Positions 58,081 through 64,000 of a DNA stretch of 64,000 nucleotides are shown piece by piece. The stretch comes from Zoroaster sp. YZ-2022 (lineage: Eukaryota > Echinodermata > Asteroidea > Forcipulatida > Zoroasteridae). The stretch covers positions 20,207,843 to 20,271,842 of the forward strand of contig CM055816.1 in the NCBI GenBank assembly GCA_029582265.1, read 5' to 3'. Position 1 is the stretch's first letter; the number at the start of each line of letters is the position of its first letter. The translations under genes and the position numbers were made by a program. The notes beneath the pieces were generated by a model, which saw only the letters and a list, made by a program, of their open reading frames with translations, had not been told where the DNA came from and ran no database searches.

Positions 58081-59249
58081 AGGTCCTGTGAAGAGTGTTT
58101 TTACCAAACTTTATTTTTTGGTGCTGTTATATTGATTGGTATGAATTAAAAACAATTTTAAATGTTTTTTGTTTCGAGTGGATTATTAATTGTTTATCTA
58201 ATAATCAAAAATTTACCCCCGAATTTTCGAAGTTTTAACGAAACGTTCGTGAAGTACACAAAGGCAGATAATTTCTACGTACCGTGAAACGCAGCGCAAG
58301 CCCCCATCATGCGGTCGGAAAACACACCGAAGGCAATGCTAACATTACGGTGTTATTTTATGAAATAACAGAAACAGTTGAGTCAAAGTTCTGATCATTT
58401 AAAAAAAACTCAAAACAAGCGCAGGCATAATGAGAAAGGTTTAATATGTTTATGTTTGTTTTGCCAGGATATAAAATCAGACACGATGATTTTATTAATG
58501 CGGAAAATCACGGCATGTTTTCATGCCGTGAACACTGAAACGTGGACTGGGTTATGCATGGGAGTATTATTAAATGGCCACTTACCCCGAGTCTTTCTCG
58601 CTTTAAAAAAGCACCTCTATTCTTCGTTGGAGCCTTGCCAGCCTTCTTACTTAGCGGGAATATCGTTGGAATTGCATCTGGTAGCAACATGGCCTTATAA
58701 GCCATACCGAACTGGCTGTGAAGGCCCCGTTCAAAGCATGTCTGCTCGAACTGTGCACTATAATCATAAGAATGAGTGTTCCGTCGGTCCCGACCACTTC
58801 GCTCTACATGGTCAGCTTCACTTTAGTCGTCCAAATACGTCTGTATTTTGGATCAGACGGAAATCGGTGTAGACTAACACCGTCTTTGGTGGTGTTGCTG
58901 CAACCTGCAGCGACACACCTCGATGGCATTATCGAAAATAATAAGCTTCAAACCTGACAGAAAACTTGAGGAAACTTTTTCTCTAGCAACACTCTGCATG
59001 CAGTGGTGCGCTGTATATGACGCATACTTGGGCAAGGGCTGTGGATCGCGGATCGGGAATCGCCTCAGTGTACGTCACGAATTTTATGTTAATGAGGGGG
59101 TATGGGTGTGTCGAAGCGCACCCCCTACATTTTAAAATAAATATTTTTATGGTATAAACGTGAGGGGACAAATTTACAAATGACAAATATGTGTTCCAGT
59201 AGGCATACTTTATTGTATACAATGAAAAAAAAACTATTTCACAGGACCT
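58081..59249 (-). mobile_element. Kolobok-like DNA transposon fragment with THAP domain
   Basis: Inverted ends AGGTCCTGTGAA / TTCACAGGACCT are flanked by TTAA at 58077-58080 and 59250-59253. It encodes a THAP finger on the minus strand. TTAA duplications together with a THAP domain are features of the Kolobok superfamily. No catalytic region is recognised in its 1169 bp, so it is non-autonomous. Confidence 0.7.
58600..58947 (-). pseudogene. THAP zinc-finger domain, frame-broken
   Basis: From about 58925 the reading is MPSRCVAAGC, giving the first C-x4-C pair, then SLHRFPSDPKYRRIWTTK with the conserved Pro and Trp. A stop and frame changes follow. At about 58745 it resumes with FEQTCFERG and ends LLPDAIPTIFP, the hallmark AVPTIF-type end of the THAP domain. 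A basic stretch follows (KKAGKAPTKNR). THAP fingers bind DNA. Here it probably recognised the ends of the transposon. Confidence 0.7.
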
Positions 59250-59850
59250 TTAACATGAACTAAGGAGAAGAATATTATTACAAAACTCAACATCTGTTTC
59301 ACCTTCAAATACCTCAACCAGTTAGGAAATCCTTACACTTGTAACTGAGCCAGGTACAAAACAACTTCCATATTAACAGGCTGATATAAGGACAAAACAC
59401 TCAGTAAAAGTAATGTTTTGACACTTACATAAAACAGATGTAAAACATATAGACCTATACCTCACAAGCGTATAAAATGTTACCAAACTGGCATTTACAT
59501 CAAAGTTAAGCAAATACATTTACCAAACATCACAGTAATAAGTTATACAACTGTTGGGTAACATTTTACCCAACGCTTTAGTAATGTTTTACCTAATTAT
59601 TAGGAGGTTCACCTATTGTTCACCAGAAACATCTAAAACGTAAGACGCAAACCGTGTATTTGTTTTCTCTGTGTGCACCCAATCGTAACAATAAATTGCC
59701 AACACTAACAGTTACCATCAAGTAAATGATTATAGTTACTTTGAGTGTATGTTCTCTTTTCCAGCCATTCTAGATTGATATCTTCAACTTGGCTCATTGA
59801 GATTGTTATATGATAAACCATAGTGGAATGAACCATAGCTGATTAATATA

Positions 59851-60152
59851 TACTGAACAGCAAAATAAACGCAAGTCCGAGGTCTTGTCAAGTTTTCAAA
59901 CAGAAGACAAACCATTTTGATTCTAATAACTCATTTAATGAAAAATGCTTTCAATTTGTGAGCTGAAAGTGACTGTTGAAATTGCATTGCAAGATTTTCA
60001 CATTCAACAGTGACTTTCAGCTCACAAATTGAAAGCATTTTTCATTAAATGAGTGATTAGAATCAAAATGGTTTGTCTTCTGTTTGAAAACTTGAAGACC
60101 TCAGACTTGCGTCTTGTTGTCCTCGGACTTGCGTTTCTTTTGCTGTTCAGTA
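59851..60152. mobile_element. ~300-bp foldback MITE next to a splice donor
   Basis: The two halves are nearly perfect inverted copies: TACTGAACAGCAAAATAAAC..GTCACTTTCAGC-type arms around a ~22-nt loop near 59985. Extra bases in the right arm are a short internal duplication (AAGTCCGAGG / AAGTCTGAGG). TA at both edges suggests a TA-targeting mobiliser. Confidence 0.85.
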
Positions 60153-60159
60153 TACTTAC

Positions 60160-60214
60160 CAGTAATACTAGCAATAGCAAGCAATAGCACGATCATTCTT
60201 GCTGCGTTCCCCAT
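60160..60214 (-). CDS. Exon 1: signal peptide of the LDL-receptor class A protein
   Basis: ATG at 60214-60212 gives MGNAARMIVLLLAIASIT, a clear signal-peptide hydrophobic core. One extra base (G) is then followed by the splice donor GTAAGT. Joining to the exon at 55937 keeps the frame (phase 1), giving Gly-His-Leu-Cys at the junction. The intron is about 4.2 kb and full of transposons. No TATA box or upstream promoter was recognised. Confidence 0.75.
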
Positions 60215-60219
60215 GGTTG

Positions 60220-61100
60220 CTGATGTCCAAATACCTTCTCTTAGCCAAATTGTCTCGTGTTAATATGCACTCAACATAATGTGCACTCAACAGATGTGCC
60301 TCAGTGAGAACAGTAAAATGAAATATTAGTTGTCTGAAAATGAATATATAAATATGAAAATAGTTTGTGTATTGATTAATGTGGCCTACATACATCCCAA
60401 TCACACATGACATCGCTTGTTGTTACATCTTGAAGCACATTTAGTTCACCAAAAATAGTCTAAACGATTCACTAATTATAATATCAGCTGGTCTTTATTG
60501 TTGCGATGAACCCCAAAATCACTGGTTGTGATTTAAAAAGACACTTGTGGTTTGTTTACGTGAATGCAGAAGAACGCATGGAATAGTGTTCTGTTTGAAA
60601 TGTGATTTTATATTAGAATTGTGACAAAGGGTTTTAATTTACGGTTTTAATTGTACGGATTAATTAAAAGATTTCTCGATGATTTTCAACCAATTAATTC
60701 ACCATAATTATTATCAGAAAGTTACAATTGATGCTGACAAAAATGTAATGGTTTTGCAAAATATCTACTTCTTGTGCAGATTGGAATTTGTCTACATGTC
60801 AGACGGTATGTTTGGATGTTTGTACCATTTCCAACTTACAAACAAGTAATATTTAAATAATTTGTTTACTTTTGTTTCAGGTTACATATATTTCAAGTCA
60901 ATGAAGTCCATGGCAAAATATAAATATAATGTAATGAGCACATACCTCACAATGCAATGTCAATTGAGTATATCAAACTAAACGGAAGGAACACAAACTG
61001 TTGTATGATTTTGGGCTACAAAATCCAGCAAACCTTGGTAAATAACATCTTAGATTGTAGTCTTGATCAAGGCGCGTCGGAACAGTTTGATCGCATAAAT
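60220..61100. other. Upstream of the LDL-receptor-like gene, no other gene
   Basis: AT-rich sequence that would contain the 5' UTR and promoter of the minus-strand gene. No motif is strong enough to call. Confidence 0.35.
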
Positions 61101-61105
61101 TTGTC

Positions 61106-61457
61106 CAGGGCCGGATTTAGGCATTTGGAGGCCCCTGGGCAGCCTTCAGTAGTGGAGGCCCACTCTACATTAGAATACTAAAAACTAAAAGGTGACAAGA
61201 GTCACAAGACATAGTTACAGTCATCCATAAAGTAATTTTTTTCAAGTAGAAAGAATCTGAATAAGCAAGCAAGCAGGTCAATCATGATCAATCATAACAA
61301 GAATATAGTACAATACATATATTTACAGACCAGCCTACAGTTCAGGTCAGCCTACATTTTACCTTGCAATTATTTTTTTCATGAAATATGTGGAGGCCCC
61401 TGGTTGTGGAGGCCCCTGGGCAACTACCCAGCTTGTCCAGTCCTAAATCCGGCCCTG
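61106..61457. mobile_element. 352-bp hAT-like MITE
   Basis: Ends CAGGGCCGGATTTAGG and CCTAAATCCGGCCCTG are inverted and flanked by AATTTGTC (61098-61105) and ATTTTGTC (61458-61465), an 8-bp duplication with one mismatch. A GGAGGCCCCTGG word recurs at both ends. Confidence 0.85.
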
Positions 61458-61959
61458 ATTTTGTCCCGCAATTTAGCTATCCGAATTCCAGCGCGCATAT
61501 GCACACAATAAACAGATCCATCTGCATATTGTATACATGTACATACATTATAGTAATACACTGTATATTACTATTATTACGTACATACCGTGTCAGTTCG
61601 AATGTACGAAGTCGTAATGCACAAAAACCATATCCCTGACTCAGTTATTGATCTCGCTGTACAGTGTACATGTGAGGGACCGGGGACGGCGCACTGTGTG
61701 TGCTGAATTTCTCGGGTACGGGATGGGAGTACCGTGTTAAGTTAGCACTACGACAGCAGCCTTGGGTTAAGGCTACTTCGATTGTTGATTGCCATGGTAA
61801 TTATAAAACCTCACTTTGGGGCTATAGTTGATCATTCAGGTTGGATTCAATCAAATTAGTTCAAAATATGTCATCATACCATGTTGAAAAACAGCCACAA
61901 CAACGAACATCGCGCGTCGCCTCAAACCTGCGAGTCGGCATTTTTATTTTTATTTATTT

Positions 61960-62050
61960 ATTAGGGTTTCGGCCTGGTCGCCGAAAGCCTATTGTTTTCT
62001 TTCGATTATTTTTCTTCTTGTTTCCGCCAAAACCCCATAGGTTTAACACG
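61960..62050 (-). repeat. Helentron-like 3' end module of another family
   Basis: The palindrome AGGGTTTCGGC / GCCGAAAGCCT is followed by TATTGTTTTCTTTCGATTAT and a pyrimidine tract. This is the reverse-complement order of the hairpin plus purine tract in the satellite-cored elements at 3.6 and 32.8 kb. Related ~190-bp repeated words (ACATGCACCATATGAAAGC, ACATGCATCATGAAAGC) follow at 62110 and 62295. Confidence 0.35.
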
Positions 62051-62449
62051 TGAAAGTTCTCGATGGATGATGTCATACTTAGCATCATCACATCAATAAA
62101 TTACAAACATGCACCATATGAAAGCCCGTAATATGAATTTGTAAATAAAACAAAGTACGTCATCATAACGTCAGTAAATATCATGTTATTCACATGTTAT
62201 TGTGACGCTGCGGGGGTTTAAGATGTCTCGACCCTTGTGACAACTCGACACGAACAACTAGGATCTATACTTCGCATTTTCAGATAAATACAAAACATGC
62301 ATCATGAAAGCTCGTAATGTAACTCAGTTTGTAGAACCAATTACCTCATCATTACGTAAATATTATTTTATTAACATTTTAGTCTAATCTGTGGGATGTA
62401 TAGATTGGCAATAAAAATAGTGCACGTTCTGTTGTCATTTAACTCTTGT

Positions 62450-64000
62450 CGGTCGGTGGTGGTTTTGCACTAAAGAACATTTTCATAGGGACTCTACACT
62501 TTGGTATGATTGTACGTGACGACGTAGTGTTTGCACATAGCGCCAAGCTACAGGGTTTGCACACATGGGTTGATTCTACAATACGATGTTCTTTGTTTTC
62601 GTATTATTTGAATCGTTTGAGAATCGTTGCACACATTTAATAAATGGGCATTAACTTGATTCGTTACATCCTTTGCATTTATTGGCATTTATCCACATAC
62701 AAATTGTCTCAAACCCCTTGGGAACAAACAATGAAATTTGTGTGTACAATGATTACAGTTCATGCGTTTTAAGTTTATTTCAATATATCGTAAATACTAA
62801 ACAAACAACTCAGTGTCTCAATAATTATCAATATACATGTAGCCGAAACCCCCGTATTCGTTTTCATCGAACACTTCATTGCAATTTTGTACTATTGTAG
62901 TAATATCTGTACAGATAATACTGCAAACAATAATGTCAATTTCGAACAATAACAAACACCCCCCAAAAAATCCCATTCATAGTCTCATCACGTATTTCAC
63001 CGCACCAATTTTGAAGCAGACCTATGACCAGAAATTGGAGACTTTTTTGGGGGCCTAATAAATGAATAACAGAACTACATGTTGTGATACCGTAGACATT
63101 GAATAAAATAGTCAACACATTATTTACAAAACATCTTTTCTCTATCAGATACTTATCACAAGAACTTTACGGCGATGTTTACTTTGTATGGCGCCGTGTT
63201 GGAATGATCCACCCATAGTCCGCCATTTTAAGCTATAATCATTCACTCATTGAAGTCTATACATATGTCGCATAATTATTTGTTGATCCTAGTAAGTATG
63301 CATATAACGCACATAACCATTCACCATTGGGGATATATGGTGTGCACATAACATAGTCCCAATATACTTTGGGTGACAAAACGTTTTTCATACTTTATGT
63401 TCGCATACACCAGTTGAAAAAGGTTTACTAGAGAAAAATATTTCAGAAGAATACTTTGTGTAGGATAATTTCCTATCAAATGTTCGTTTCACCTATTTCT
63501 ATATCATTATTACAATGTAGAAAGATGTGGATCAGGCGTCTTTACACCATTCAACCCCATGGTCTGATCATCCAGGAAGAAACTACCTAATAACATCTCC
63601 ATACAGATATTGGTTGTCAGTTTAATTACTTCCTTTTCCGCTTTTTCTTTCCTCACTTGTTATGGAGTTCTTTCCATCTCCGTTTCTGGCCTACTTATTT
63701 TTCTCTCTTGTTTTCACTGTTCTCTAACACTAAAAATACAATGTATCGTTCACCAGGTAATCCTTTTCTTTGTCCATTTCCTTTGTTCTCAGTTGACCTT
63801 GACCAACTTCCTTCTTTAATTCTGGATTTGTCTCTCTCTTGTCTCTACTGTTCTCTGGCAACCCCAGTAAAATAATGTTCCATACTCCTAGTCCTTTGCT
63901 TGTTCAATTCTTCTGTTTCATGCTAACCTTTACTTTATCTTCCCTACTTTAGTTTGGAGGAAATTTCTAACGCTCCATTTAATAAATGAATAACAGAAAA
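62450..64000. other. Non-coding, no gene recognised
   Basis: Only small ORFs without motifs. The last 400 bases are pyrimidine-rich on the plus strand. Confidence 0.4.

Overview
The window looks like repeat-rich nuclear DNA of a marine invertebrate. A deuterostome such as an echinoderm or hemichordate is my best guess, from the style of the L2-tailed tRNA SINEs and the other transposons. I could not confirm the species. There are no bacterial-type operons or rRNA genes. Genuine host coding sequence is sparse: two exons of a secreted LDL-receptor class A protein (minus strand, 55.7 and 60.2 kb) and one possible terminal exon near 33.8 kb. Nearly everything else is mobile DNA.

The main feature is an endogenous Polinton/Maverick (adintovirus-like) provirus at 9327-28332. 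It has ~335 bp terminal inverted repeats starting AGTAGTATGG and an abutting 5-bp direct repeat GGTGC on both sides. Left to right it carries a small Cys-rich protein (+), a glycine-rich membrane protein ending in PPPY (-), a decayed partial duplicate of it, an unknown ORF (-), a penton-like protein (-), a large conserved late protein (+), the start of another ORF, a Pro-rich amphipathic protein (-), a coiled-coil protein (-), a membrane protein (-), a major-capsid-like protein (+), a basic membrane protein (+), a holin-sized membrane protein (+), a retroviral-type integrase (+) and a protein-primed-type family B DNA polymerase (-). Two LINEs have since landed in it: a CR1-like element (about 13.95-18.06 kb) and a 5'-truncated L2-like element (22.06-24.0 kb), which splits the integrase. 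Without them the provirus is about 13 kb. Most genes carry frameshifts, so it reads as a fossil, unless some indels are assembly errors.

Flanks. Kilobases 0-7.2 and 30.4-32.9 hold arrays of a ~148-bp satellite unit framed by constant end modules with a terminal hairpin, a layout like Helentron-associated elements. A ~1.6 kb segment (5.2-6.8 kb) recurs at 28.8-30.4 kb, on either side of the provirus. A second, diverged Polinton left end lies at 36953-38207, abutting a minisatellite.

Right half. 39-40.1 kb has large microsatellites. 41.5-42.1 kb has a broken SF3-helicase domain resembling parvovirus NS1. 43122-44693 is a hAT element with a BED finger and perfect 8-bp target duplication. 46777-50241 is a piggyBac element at TTAA whose transposase is cut by a SINE. 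51.9-52.4 kb is a LINE 3' remnant. 58081-59249 is a TTAA-flanked, Kolobok-like element with a THAP domain. Several MITEs are also present. The LDL-receptor gene's ~4.2 kb first intron holds the Kolobok-like element, three SINEs and a long hairpin transposon that ends beside the splice donor. 62-64 kb shows no convincing gene.
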